From Macropodus opercularis (Eukaryota > Chordata > Actinopteri > Anabantiformes > Osphronemidae), in the NCBI GenBank assembly GCA_030770545.1, contig CM061090.1, positions 17,766,501 to 17,830,500 of the forward strand: 64,000 nt of DNA, written 5' to 3'. The notes below the pieces were generated by a model. It had not been told where the DNA came from and searched no databases. It saw only the letters and a list, made by a program, of their open reading frames with translations. The position numbers were made by a program, and so were the translations under genes. Positions 48,965 to 60,779 of this stretch are shown in pieces (position 1 is the stretch's first letter; each line of letters begins with the position of its first letter).

Positions 48965-51167
48965 TCGCCCACTGTGCTGCTCAAGCCACCTCAAGCGATT
49001 ACCGCGATCTTCAGCTGTTCCCCCTCAGCGTACCGAGAAACTTTGGCTCTGGAGGAGAGCTCCCGCATCTGATTGAAGCCACCTCATATAAAACGACTTG
49101 TGTCTTCTTCTGTAAGAAATCTGCTGCGATTGATGTTTCTGAATTCGAATGCTGTGTACAGCAATTCCCAGACAAGTCCTGTGTTTGGACCATATGTACT
49201 TTACACCGTCCGTAGAATCCATTAAAGCTTAATTAGTGTTGATCGCTGGTATCTGTTTTACAGAGAACCAATCCAGAACATCAGTAAAAGCACATAAGCA
49301 ATAAAAAACACATAATGGAAATCAAAACGAGAGAAGCTGGACGACCGGTCAGGAAAAAGAGACTAAAACATATAGTAGAAGAAGAATGTGCTTTTTAAAG
49401 AAACACTTAAAAATGTGTATTTGTCCTGTTCAAATAGAGTCAAAGCCAATACGCCCGCCCCCCCACCTCTTCCCCTGCTGGGACTCGTTGGGAAGCAAGC
49501 CCTGCGTGGCACGGTACACACCCGCTTGTTTGACTTTGCCTCTTTCATTACTTTTAGCTATGTGAGCTTGACGTTCAAGGGAGGAACAGAGCGAGCAGGT
49601 GGAGAGGCCGTCGTGTTTGAACTAGACTTAGTTGGGTACAGTATGAAATTAAAGCTTCACTGTGGGCGTCAAACCACACAGATCTAATACGCTTCCACTT
49701 CCACAGAGGAACAAGTTTGGATTTAGTGCTTTTATTAAGGCTGCGCATCCCACTGACAATCATCTTTTATGCTAAGTGAATAATCTAAACGCGGTAAGAG
49801 GACGGTTCTTCTTCTGAAACGCGCCCTGCACCCGTGTGTGAGTGCGGTCATTCAGGCAGGTATTATTACAAAGCGCAGATGACTGATTTGACGAACTGTC
49901 AAGCCTTTGAACGCTGTGCTGCACCAACAGTGATTGACTCAAACATTATGTGAAATGCACCTGCACTTATTAAGAAGCAGCATGTGGCACCGTGTGTGCT
50001 GCTTATTAATTAGTAACTCCAGTGAAACGCGGTGCCAAACTCCCTGTACACCATTCATTCCCCGACTGCTATGTGTCATGCAGGCAACCTTCTGTTTATG
50101 TGATCTGAACTTTTACTTTTCAGTGTCTTCGTATTACCTTTTACTTTTTCTTTTTTTTTTTTGTATGTGTATACCACATGCTTGTGGGCACTGGTGTGCA
50201 TACTGAAGTGTAGAGGAGACAAAAGTTGAAGCAGCAGTCAGATGCCTCCCTCGAAGGGCCGGCGGGTTTTGGCAAGCGCCTCCTCCACCGTGTACACGGC
50301 ATGAATAGACCAGAAAGCAAATGTGTCCCTTCTGATAGTAGGTCAGACTTTAAGGCAGCCCAGCTTTTTGTTGGGAGGGGTGGTTCATTACAGGGCTAAA
50401 TCAAAAAAACTGAATATCAACACAGTGGCATATGATGCTTTTTGCCTCAAGGGCCCGATTTCCTCGCTCGCTGGTGTTTTAACAATGAGGCTGTGCTCGA
50501 CGGTCCAGCGGAGGCAGTCGCGCTTAAGTGGCCCTTGAGTTCAAGCCTTGCTTTCTGCAACCAAGCCAAAAAAGCTAAGCGAGCGATCGGCTCGGAATCC
50601 GTAAGCGCGAGACCAGTAAGTGACTGTCGGGTCAATCGCATCAGAACCGTCTAGAAGACTTTTGGTAAACACATCGATTACTCGCTCTGCAATAAAACAA
50701 GACATACAACGCGGCAATAACTGGGAAAGTTAAATCAACATTTATTATTTTCATTTTCAGACATACAGCCAAGATCTGCCTTATAGGTAACTGGACATGT
50801 TGACAAGGATTCAGTTATTACCTTTAATGGAATATAGCAAAAAAAGGTGTAGCAAACAATCGAAAAGTCACATCTGGTAGCTTTACTTTACTTTGGTTTC
50901 AATCCAATGGCATAAAATCATCCACCTGCATACTGTATTTCTGCCACAGCCGAAGTGCTGTTGCAGGGATGATCCTCTTAGCGCCTTGGCAATCTGGGAC
51001 TCGATTCCCACTACTTACTTTTGCCAATTTGCTCCTGGGAGCCTCTGAGTCCTTGTCTTCATTAGGAGAGTTCCTCATTGATCAATCACTGTCAGTGGAA
51101 CTGCTCTGTAATTGCACTGTGGCTTAATCATGACTGACGTCTCCCCCCCCCCCCTGCTCTGTCACAG
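48965..51167. other. non-coding stretch
   Basis: No gene recognised. A faint tRNA-promoter-like pair of boxes lies at about 50975-51010, too weak to call a SINE. A C12 run at 51143-51154 ends close to the acceptor of the putative exon that follows. Confidence 0.45.
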
Positions 51168-51215
51168 GTCTCAGGAGAGAGAATGTTCCATGACTTTCAC
51201 ACCTTCGACCTCAAG
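51168..51215 (+). CDS. putative 48-base internal exon, product unknown
   Basis: The segment is flanked by a pyrimidine-rich tract ending GTCACAG and by a strong donor (AAG then GTAGGC). In frame 1 it encodes exactly 16 codons, VSGERMFHDFHTFDLK, with a coding-like preference for C or G in the third position and a length divisible by three. It starts and ends between codons, so it could be a cassette micro-exon. It would join in phase with the DILRSS frame of the segment at 26384-26456. I do not recognise the peptide. The nearby C12 run makes a fortuitous acceptor possible. Confidence 0.3.
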
Positions 51216-54200
51216 GTAGGCCTCTTTAAGGATTTTACTCTTCTCTCTTGTCTGTGGCTTATCTTTAGACCTGTGTGGTTTTCTAATGGATATCATAACT
51301 CAATTTGGAAAGTTGGCAGTGATAATGAGGACAGGTGATGTGAGAAGCATAGTTTTAACACGCGAGGGATGTGAAGACGTGGATGAAATCAGTTCTCTTT
51401 CTTACACACAGCAAAAGAAATCTTGAACGTTCCGTTTATACATTTTATCATATGCAAAGAAATGCAGCGCTCAGCTTTTTTTTTCAGGCCTCATCCAAGC
51501 AGGAAGTTAATGCTCAGAACTTTCTACCTGCTTAGGCGGATTCACTGGATTCAGCTTCATCTGACTGTCACAGGCAGCTCAGTAGTTCAACCATCACTGG
51601 TCCTAATCTAGTATCTGCTGGTTCTGCTAGTTAATAGTTAACAGCAAGGCAACAAGCCCCCACAACCTCAACATCAAACGCTGTCTGTCTGCTTTAAGCT
51701 CCGCCCATTTATACTGTAAAGGCGCTAAAGGGTTAAAGTGAAGCCACCAGATGTGGTGTTGCATGTTTCTTCCCTGTGACGTTCCTTCACAACCAGCCTC
51801 CTCCTCTAAGCTGCTGCTTGTTGGCTCTAAGTGGGGAACAATTTAGCTGTTACACCTGACCCACCACATACAGCCACGTCTACAAACGGCCTCTCTCCGC
51901 TTTCTGGATCCACTCCCCCCTGCAGCACAAGTGCGATGCAGTAAGGTTATATGTATTTATATTATTATAATATAATTAAACATTTCACATTTTGTCACAT
52001 GCAGTGACTGGGTCCTCACATGCTTCAAATGCATTTCAGCAAGTGTAAAACAAAGCACGTGTCATACTGTTTGGTTATATTGTCACTCTTAAAAATAACA
52101 TCTGATTTGTTTTGGAGCGTTAATACGTCAACGCGCTCATCCATTAAGTTTCCTAATTTTGACCACATACGCTATGGGCCACTACAGCTGTGTATCAATA
52201 TTTGTGTCCCCGTGTTTGACCGTTTACTCTCCCTGAACACTCTCATGATGATGATGACTCACATCCAGTTCAGTGTAATGAAATACAGACATCGAATCAC
52301 TGACACGGTCCTTGTTTTTGTCTGTATGTGGACATATTAATTTTCTCCTCACTTCTAAGACCTAAACAGGTTTAGATTCAAGTCAGTGGATGATTATACA
52401 GTAAGATGAGTTTTGAGATGATTTATTTTGAAAATCAAAGCTGCACAAGAGTCAGCTTTAGCCATGAAAAGACATTGGCCTCTCTAATAACATGGCTTAA
52501 AATGAGTTTAAGTATATGGAAGAAGAAGCAAATAGACTCTGCAGGTGATGTTTTTTATCGTGACCCAGCAAACGTACTGCGTGAGTGGGCGAAGACATCA
52601 AAATATTCCTTACTGACTGCAGTCAGAGGCATCTCAGACGTGTTTTTGCAGTCAGCTCCGTAATCTCCCGTGTCATGCCAACGCACGGATTGAAATCCGC
52701 ATCTCTGCCATGATATTAAACCCACCGGGATGCAACAGCTCGGCAGAGTTCTTGTGATTTTTTTGTGAAAATTATTAGCGAATCCTCCACTTTTGTCGGA
52801 AAGGGCATTCGCGTTGCTTTGATAGCGCGGATTAGTCTCAATCCTCCTGCGATCGTGCATTAGCACAAGGTTATTCACGCATGCAAGCAGTGATTAGGCT
52901 GAACGCCTGCATCAAGTGCTGTGTACTGTACATGCCACGACTAGAATATTCTCCCCCATCACATTTTAGTATTTAGATTTTTAAACTACAATCAGGAGCG
53001 TAGTCAGTAATTTCCCTCATACATGACATACATACGTGACATGATCCGTCATCTCGATGGGAGGACGTGGGCACAGCTGCAAAAATCCTCTCGACATATG
53101 CTAATGCAGTATTTTATGCAAATATGTGTCATTGTACGTTTTCAACTGACAGCTGTAGCACAAGTGTCTATAATGTTTTGACCAGAGGAAATTGCTGCAC
53201 AGATCATTGTGGATTCTGTCCACAGTCAGAATACAAGGTCGGTAATGCTGAACTCTCCCTCCTACGGAACATGATTGTTTTATTAAACTTTCAAAACATG
53301 TTGATGATTAATGCTGCTGCGGCGAGACATAAACAGAATATGAAAAATGCGTTCCCCTGACAAAAAGAAAGCATTCTCGTCTTCTGAATGTGGTGGGAAT
53401 CACTCCCGGTTATGTTATAACATTTTTGTCCAATTAGACGAGAAAGTGGCATAAAGCTACATCTGCAACTTCCTGCTAACACCAGAAATCTCCTTCGTGA
53501 TGTGCAAACAGCCGCGGTTCTATCGCAGCCGCAGAAAACCGTGAACGTGAAATTCCCCCTACTTGTCTGTAAGATTGCAGAGACCTTGGCATTTACTAAA
53601 TCTCTCATGTCATTGTCTGAAAACCGTCGAGGACCATGTACTACGGCGAGGGTTTTAAATTTAAAATGCAATCAGCACAATCACCACAAGCAATCAGTTC
53701 CTCTTCATTTCACCTGAACGAGCCCCCTGCTAAAACGAGCCTGTTAAATAGAGCATCTTATCAGGCCTGGATTAAGTTCTGACTTTGATTAACATCTGTA
53801 GTCGGAGTTTAGAATGTCAAAGTTCAAGTTTGGGAAAAACATAGTCTTTAAATATGCAAAAGCGCAAGGTGTCATTATAACGCACGGCTTCAGAGGCGGT
53901 AAACCAGGATGGAGTGTCCTCTGCTGGACAGCGATCAGCCGAGGTTTAGTAACTGCCTGCTTGTTCATCTGCCTACACGGACGATCTAAGGTGATCGTGT
54001 GCTTTACCGCGGCCTGAGAAATGTTACGTGCAAGGTTATCCGTCGGCCACGTTGGCTGGGTTTGTCTGACTCGAACTGCAGTGGCTGTTATTTACCTCAC
54101 AGACGTGAGAATTGCTGCTGCTTTTCAATCTCTAACACGCAGCAGCAAAGCACTACGTCACACACTTCCCATCAGACAGTATTATTCCCTTTAAATCGCT

Positions 54201-55056
54201 CATTATGCCCTTTGTCTCTTGCTCTAATAGAAACGTGAACGAAAACGATCATTAACGCTCACAGCGGAGCACGCACCTTAACGGGACTGTGAACAAAATG
54301 GCTTTTAGGAACCAGCTACTGTGACACAACCTACGCAGGTGCAGATGCAGGTGCTGATACCACCTGCACACCTGCCCACTACAAAAGGATCCAGAGCCAC
54401 ACAGAGCAGCAGAGCCTGTGACAGCCTCTGAACGCACCACGGTGTTAGTATTAAATAAGTTTTTTTTTTTGCAGTGACAGTAACAAACCTGCCATGAAAT
54501 TAATTCTCCTTTTACAAGAGACTTAAATGCGCGAGTGATTGAAAATTTGAGACCATAAATGCATTTGCATTGCGGGTGCACACTGCTTCAGTGGGACACG
54601 AATTTAATTGACTATTGTCTATTGACTGCAGGAGTTCTGCCGTTTTCCGATAGCATTGTTTAATCATTGAATGGGATCGTGCAAAATGCATTAATATTAT
54701 TTTTTCTATTTTTCTGGCTAATTCTTTTTAAATAAACACCGCTGATAAAGTCTAGCGAGGCAATCAGCGACGTTAGGAAAACTTTTAGATGATGATTCAG
54801 ATGATTTAAGATTTATTTAAATTTAAGAGAGTACTGTGTTCGCTGCAATGCAAAGTTCATTACGAGATCGGCAACAAGCAAAGACTTCATTAAAATGTGT
54901 CTATTGAGGGTGATTTGATGATTTGGTGTCTCTCCATCAGATAAAGCCCAGCGTGTCCTCAGAGTGGCTCCACCTTGGCTGAGTCATAGTGGAATATTTA
55001 CAGAGACAAGAAGTGGACTTGAACTCCTCAGGGCTGATCAGGAACAATTATTTAAA
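51216..55056. other. non-coding stretch, nothing recognised
   Basis: No gene recognised. POU octamers lie at 53116-53123 and 54563-54570. The open frames are up to 126 codons, on both strands over the same DNA, and without known motifs. A T10 run lies near 54461. Confidence 0.5.
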
Positions 55057-55082
55057 ATATATATATATATATATATATATAT
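55057..55082. repeat. (AT)n microsatellite
   Basis: A perfect AT run of 26 bases. Confidence 0.97.
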
Positions 55083-57507
55083 GTCACAATGCTAATCACA
55101 GTGGTTATTTACTGAATTTATGGAAAAAATATTCATCTATGAGGGTTTTCATGCAATCCGATGTCGCTACAGCTGAGCTCATTTGGGGAAAGGCGAACTG
55201 TTCACGGAGGCGTGGAAAGGTGAGGACACCTCCTCAGTACGCAGTCGGACACATCTGTGCCCATGCCGCTAAGATGACGTCGCCTATGAGGAGGAAATAG
55301 GTCAGCTGTGAATACCTGGCTCCTTCCATCTCAAAACTCCTTTAACACACTTAATTAGGAGTGTAATGAAGTGGACATACTGAGTGCGAATTCAAAATAT
55401 GTTGACTTGTTTGTGGGAGCTTTTAGCACGTTTTTCCGAGGAGCCGTGCGGTCCCTGTGCTAGGGACGGGCCGACTCTGCCCTCGTTTAGACAGTGAATG
55501 ATTCAGATTGCACCGCTGTGATTGCTTAATTAAATGCTTGGCTGTGTAATGACTTTGCTTGAAAGGGAATTAAATGTCTAAATGCTGCAGAATCCGCGTT
55601 TGGCTCAACAGAAATCAATGGGACATAGTGCTGGAACCCAAGGTGTTTTCCGACTCGCACAGGGTGAACGTTTGCTATCGACGCCGTCCCTCAGTCACCG
55701 AGCCTCAAACTCATTCCTCTTGGTCCGAGGCATTGATTGGTGGCATACAAACAGCGTGCTTACGTTGTGCTTTCTGCAGAGCGCTAGAAAGGCAGTTTAC
55801 AATGCCTCTAGAAGTCAGCACAATACGTAGAGCTGCATATATGGCTAAACGATTGATAATATCCTCTATTACTAGGAGTATTTCAGCAACAGGCGTTGAA
55901 CAACTGAGACAAACAACCAACTCGGGCACTACTCACTGTTGCGTTTGGCAACTCGTTCGACTTTACACTGTGTGCCACGAAAAGGCAGACGAGCAGGGGC
56001 CGCGTTTATTCTCAAAATAACTTTTCTGTCTGCAGAGTGTTTCACCACGAAAGCCTAGAGGCGAACATTAAAACCCCTACCCAAATGGAAATAGTTCTTG
56101 AAAGGAGTGCAGACAACTAATCTCACAAACATTTGATTGAACCAAAGACCTCTGAAAACCGGCAAAGCTGGGAAGGGCACACAACTCCCGAAATGACAAC
56201 CGATTATCAAACTGCCTCTGGCTTGAGACACTGTAATCCTCCAGATGTTTCAGTGTATGAAATATGAGAGTCTGAATTAGATCTCTCAAACAATGTCGGC
56301 TTGTCTACATTTGTAAACCCTCAGCATTTAAGTCACAAAATTAAGTTGACCCCGTCAGAAAGCTTAGGGACATGTAACAAAGCCCCCGGCAGTCTTATTA
56401 CTTCATCTGCTTTCGTCTCATCTCCTCTGTGTAATAAGTTCCCACTCTAGCAAGACCACTGGGGCTAATAAGGGTTTTATCTGCTTTTGATATTAGATAT
56501 TAACACCTCATCAAAGTTAAGCCAGCGGTAGGCTCTGGTCCTCCCTCTAAATTTACATTAGCTTAACAATGTCTCGAAAAGAAATCTTATCAAATTCAAA
56601 TTAAGGGCGAGCTGAACCGCCAGAAGGATAATGCAACCCATCACTCAAGAAACACGTAATTTGGTTCTGCTGCGAAGAATAAAAGCGGACTGAGATCATA
56701 TTTTGCATGCAATAATGTTAATACTTTATATTTGTGGCGCATAAATGATGCATGTTTAGCTGCTGGCTATGAAAATAGGTCTGAGTGACACAATCGGGGT
56801 TTGGTTGCTTGTAGAAAATCTATCAACAGCGGATCTCGTCAGACAGTCTTTGTGATCTGTACCTGTGGGGAAATACATCGTAGCATGTGGGCTTTTGTTT
56901 TGTTGTTGACACCCGGCAGGTTGTGACCCAGTTGTAGTCGTCTGCGATATGATGTTCAGCGTACGTGAACACCGAGACTAAACTAATCACTTGTGTTTTA
57001 AGGATCAATTCAAAAGAAAACAGAGAACAGCCTGTACAGTATACAAAGTCAAAAATAAGATACAGGCGATGCTTGAAGTATTATTCCTTCGAAACATTCT
57101 CAAAGTAAAACCTGTATGTGGAGCAGGAGTGCAAAGGTTTCAGAATTCTTATCATCCCTTGTGGCATCTTTTGTCAGGTTGTATGAAAAAAAAAAAAATA
57201 TTAACTGGAAAATATAGCTCGGAGAGATAGAAAATAAATTACTTCAGTGTGGCAAGGAAAGGAAGATTGTGAGATTTATCAAGTCGAGATGGAAATGCCT
57301 GCTAAGTCTGCACCCCTGCCTTGAAAAATTAAAGCGAAATCAAACGCCTTAGAGTGCACAGCGATTGTGATGTAAAGGTGTACGTGTGCGTTTGGTTTGC
57401 GCGGGCCTGGATACTTGTTTTCTCCGCAATTTACGGCTGTAATGTTGTAACGCAATATCAGCTGTTTCATTTCTGGTGTGACAGACACAGTCACCATGTG
57501 GCGCTTG
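55083..57507. other. non-coding stretch, nothing recognised
   Basis: A plus-strand frame of 148 codons at 55574-56020 is the longest here, but it lacks any recognisable domain and overlaps a minus frame, so it is not called. The part 56290-56720 is complex and AT-rich without a gene. An A12 run is near 57186. Confidence 0.5.
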
Positions 57508-57526
57508 ACACACACACACACACACA
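57508..57526. repeat. short (AC)n microsatellite
   Basis: A perfect AC run of 19 bases. Confidence 0.93.
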
Positions 57527-57746
57527 TAGTATTTTATGTGCATTTTAATTCTATCCTCAATTTAAAGAGGGCTCAGAGACGTCCATTCGACATGTTTTTT
57601 TCCCTGAAACAGCCTGACTGGCAAAATCCATAATGGTGCAGATAAGTGGACGTGTTAGCTGGATAAAGGTTAAACTATCAGGGATGTGTTCGCCGCCCGT
57701 CTCAAGCCAAACACATTCAGCTCCAATTGTGGACGGAGGAGCGACG

Positions 57747-57786
57747 AAGAAAAAAACAAAAACAAAACAAAAAAACAAAAAAAAAA
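57747..57786. repeat. A-rich (CAAAA)n-like tract
   Basis: About 40 bases of A interrupted only by single C every four to nine bases. It could be an old poly-A tail on the plus strand, but no retroelement body is recognisable upstream. Confidence 0.9.
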
Positions 57787-58243
57787 CCTGGCGAGTCAAT
57801 ATTGATTGATTTGGAGCCTTAGCAATTACCTCCATGTGCAGAAGCCCATGTTAAGGTCAGTATTATCTTAGCTCATTTTATGGGTCAGCAGTCTGGCTTT
57901 AGCTGAAAAAAAAATTAATGGGGGTAAACACTTTAGTTCACCTTGATGAAATTTACAGCAAGTGTAAAAGCTTGGTACAGTATGCAGCTATTTCTCTGAC
58001 CTACAGTGAGTTTAGGTCTATGAACAACACTGATTTCCTTCCTATGAGTAAACCGGATACTATAAATGTACTGGGACTATTAAATCCGTGCGCTTTACTA
58101 TAACGCCAAGATGATCTATGCTGCATGTAGCACCTGCAAAATGCAATTAACAGCATACTGTGCATACAAATGCAACTATGCATGAAGTCATCTCAGAAGC
58201 TTTCTTGGATTTTGGCTACATCTTGTTTCTGCAGGTGTGTTGG
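57787..58243. other. non-coding stretch, nothing recognised
   Basis: Short overlapping frames on both strands without motifs. No gene seen. Confidence 0.5.
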
Positions 58244-58268
58244 TGTTGTTGTTGTTGTTGTTGTTGTG
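58244..58268. repeat. (GTT)n microsatellite
   Basis: About eight GTT units, the second GTT tract of the window. Confidence 0.95.
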
Positions 58269-60755
58269 CAGATCAGCTGTTCAAAAGGTCTGAAATCAGA
58301 ATCTATGACTCTTTTTTGGTGGCATGGGGCTAATGTGCTTGTGCAGGCCCTGGGTGGAAATAAACAGGCCTGCATCCCTGTATCCCAGACACATGAAATG
58401 GACCAGATCAGCGTGAGGACAGTGAAATTAGTGTCGTGGATGTTGTTTACGCAACCTTTTGCCATCACAATTTTAAACTAGACTACAAGCACGGAGCTGT
58501 CCGCCGCACACAGCGGCTGCTGTGAAGCACTCTGTCCGGTAGCATTAACAGTTTCAAACTTTCTATGTTGTTTCTCGACACCTGTGTGTTTTCCTGGAGG
58601 GAACGGGAGGCGCGTTATTAGTCAACCCAACACTCCATCAGCTTTCTTTGTATTGGCATTTTCCCGTGGCCTTCAGGCTGACTCGCAAACAGCTCTGTTA
58701 TGTTTTTAAGCCCAAAAATAAATTCAATTTCCAATGCAGTGATCTCCTTAATGAAAAGTCAATGTCCCTCACTCACTGGCGCGCTCCCACGGGGACAGTC
58801 AGAAAGATGAATCTATCAACAGGCTGGGGACTGCGCCCTCGGGGACACCGCCCCTTATGATCAAACAGAAGTCTACAGAGTGTGTCCAACTAGTCCTCCA
58901 TTATTACCCAGCTTGTGCTCTTAATGCGAGCCGACAGAGAAGGGATGACAGTATTGATCTAATGAAAGCGCTATTTATATTCTCACAAATCCTCTCACCA
59001 GTGATTACCGAAGCACTCCACTACTGCGGCCAGAACATTCTCAATTTGTTAAGTGTAGAGGCCGAAGGTTTGTTGGCCCCCGCGCACGCAGCGCTATCTC
59101 AACATGATTATTTAATAGCGTCTCCCATCAGCCTCTGTGTCGGACCACATGTATCTCAAGTGTCAAATTAATACGTCCGTTTGGGCTAATATCTATGCAT
59201 AACACAATTCCATGTTTTAAACATTCCTCCAAGTCGCTCTTGTCGTGTAGTTTATTCTGATATGATTTCCGTTGGAGTTCTGCATTGCTGGTCTGCATCC
59301 CTGTGAACAGTTCTTCATCATTAATAACAGCATGTCTTGTCAGCAGACGACTCTCTGATAAGGGGAGGGGACATGAGGTTGTTGTCACGGCATATGGTTA
59401 ACAGTGCCATAGATAAGCTTTAATCCCCGAGGCGCCATGTAATGCATAGCAAAAGTGATGTCGGCAGAAGAAATGCGCCCGTGTGAGCAGCGGCAGCAGA
59501 GTCAAGTCGTGCCTGAAGTCTGAACATGTATGTAGCAGCTCTTTGCGTTCATTCCATACAACCAGCTGTGGTGCACAGTTAGCTGCACATTTGCAGCTGG
59601 AGGTGAGTGAGACCAATCGACCCGTGACTGTACACATGAGGGTAAAGCACTGGAAAACGGAAACTTATCGACTTCTTATGTTTAACTGTGGACTCCCCCA
59701 GCAGGAAACATGTACTGTATGCATCAGCGATGAGTCGAGACCCTGGATCTAGGTATCAGCTAGATTGCTGAAAGTTTGCGTTCAAAATGTCGCATCTATT
59801 TATCGTGCGTAGACCGATAATCAGTCAGCAGCATTTGTGTATTTTGCGTCGCTGATTAGCTGTGTCGCAAAACGCTAAATGTTATTTAGGTTATCCAATC
59901 ATAGTGGGAGCACATCAATTTACAATAAGCTGCGTGATAATTGGTTGCAGTAATTTAGCTCGTATTCATACCATATGCAAAACATCACTATCTGTACTGT
60001 ATGTTTAACAGTAAATATGCACCAGAGGCAGCTACCGTTTAATTTATGGGAACCACATGAAGTTTGTTGAAATGGGTGGACCTCAGTAACAAAATTGATG
60101 CTTAATAATAATATTAGTCAATAATAGCAATATTAGTCCATAATGGTAAAACTATATATAATCCATAAATACTGTAGTGTCTCTTTACAGACTATAAATC
60201 TCTCATTACAACTGAAGAATGTTCACCTGATCTCAAGGGTCATCGGTGAGGAAAAAGCTCACAGAACTAAAAACTCATTAGATAACGACACATAATTATC
60301 GTAGTTGTTATTCTATGTTATTCCAACTATGGTAAAAGTTACAACAGAATGAAATATGTTAGCCATCAAATTTAGCATTTTGCATCTACAGTTGTAAAAA
60401 ACTATACTTTGTTCACATGGAGCATGAATATAATTCTGGTATATTCATGTTGGAGATATCATTTACATCCCTTGAGAAAAAGCATCCTATCAGGTGGAAA
60501 AAGGGATCTAATTTATTGGATCCTTCCCCCGATAGAGGATCTCTGTTCATCTCAGTCTCCACCGTGAGTGTCTCTCTAATGCGCCTGTACTGCCCATAAA
60601 CAGACATTGAGTGATTAGCGCTGGTCTGCCATTGACATAATTTGCATTTTAATAGACCATAATTACAACTCGGGGAAAATAAATTGCAGTTTGAAGAATG
60701 TTTGAATTACTCCAACTCTCCGGCTCTCCTTGCGAGATAGCGGTGAGCATATGCA
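58269..60755. other. non-coding stretch, nothing firmly recognised
   Basis: No gene recognised; the frames are about 100 codons or fewer. The part 59760-60420 is AT-rich. Confidence 0.5.
60590..60680. promoter_or_regulatory. candidate regulatory segment with octamer and homeodomain-like cores
   Basis: This short, complex AT-rich segment holds GTGATTAG at 60610-60617, the octamer ATTTGCAT at 60640-60647 followed by TTTAATAG, and CATAATTAC shortly after. The density of such sites resembles vertebrate enhancers. No functional evidence is available. Confidence 0.22.
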
Positions 60756-60779
60756 GGGGGGGGGGGGGGGGGGGGGGGG
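60756..60779. repeat. poly-G run of 24
   Basis: Twenty-four consecutive G on the plus strand. Runs this long are unusual, form G-quadruplexes and are error-prone in sequencing, so the exact length is uncertain. Confidence 0.93.

Noticed and set aside
50960..51010. Faint tRNA-like A and B boxes suggesting a SINE
   Set aside because: The B-box-like GACTCGATTCC differs from consensus and no clear A box, tail or flanking duplication is visible.
55574..56020. 148-codon plus-strand frame
   Set aside because: No recognisable domain, and a second frame on the same strand and one on the other overlap it.
57747..57786. Poly-A-like tail of a retroposed gene
   Set aside because: No recognisable gene or SINE body lies on the 5' side, so it is treated as a simple repeat.
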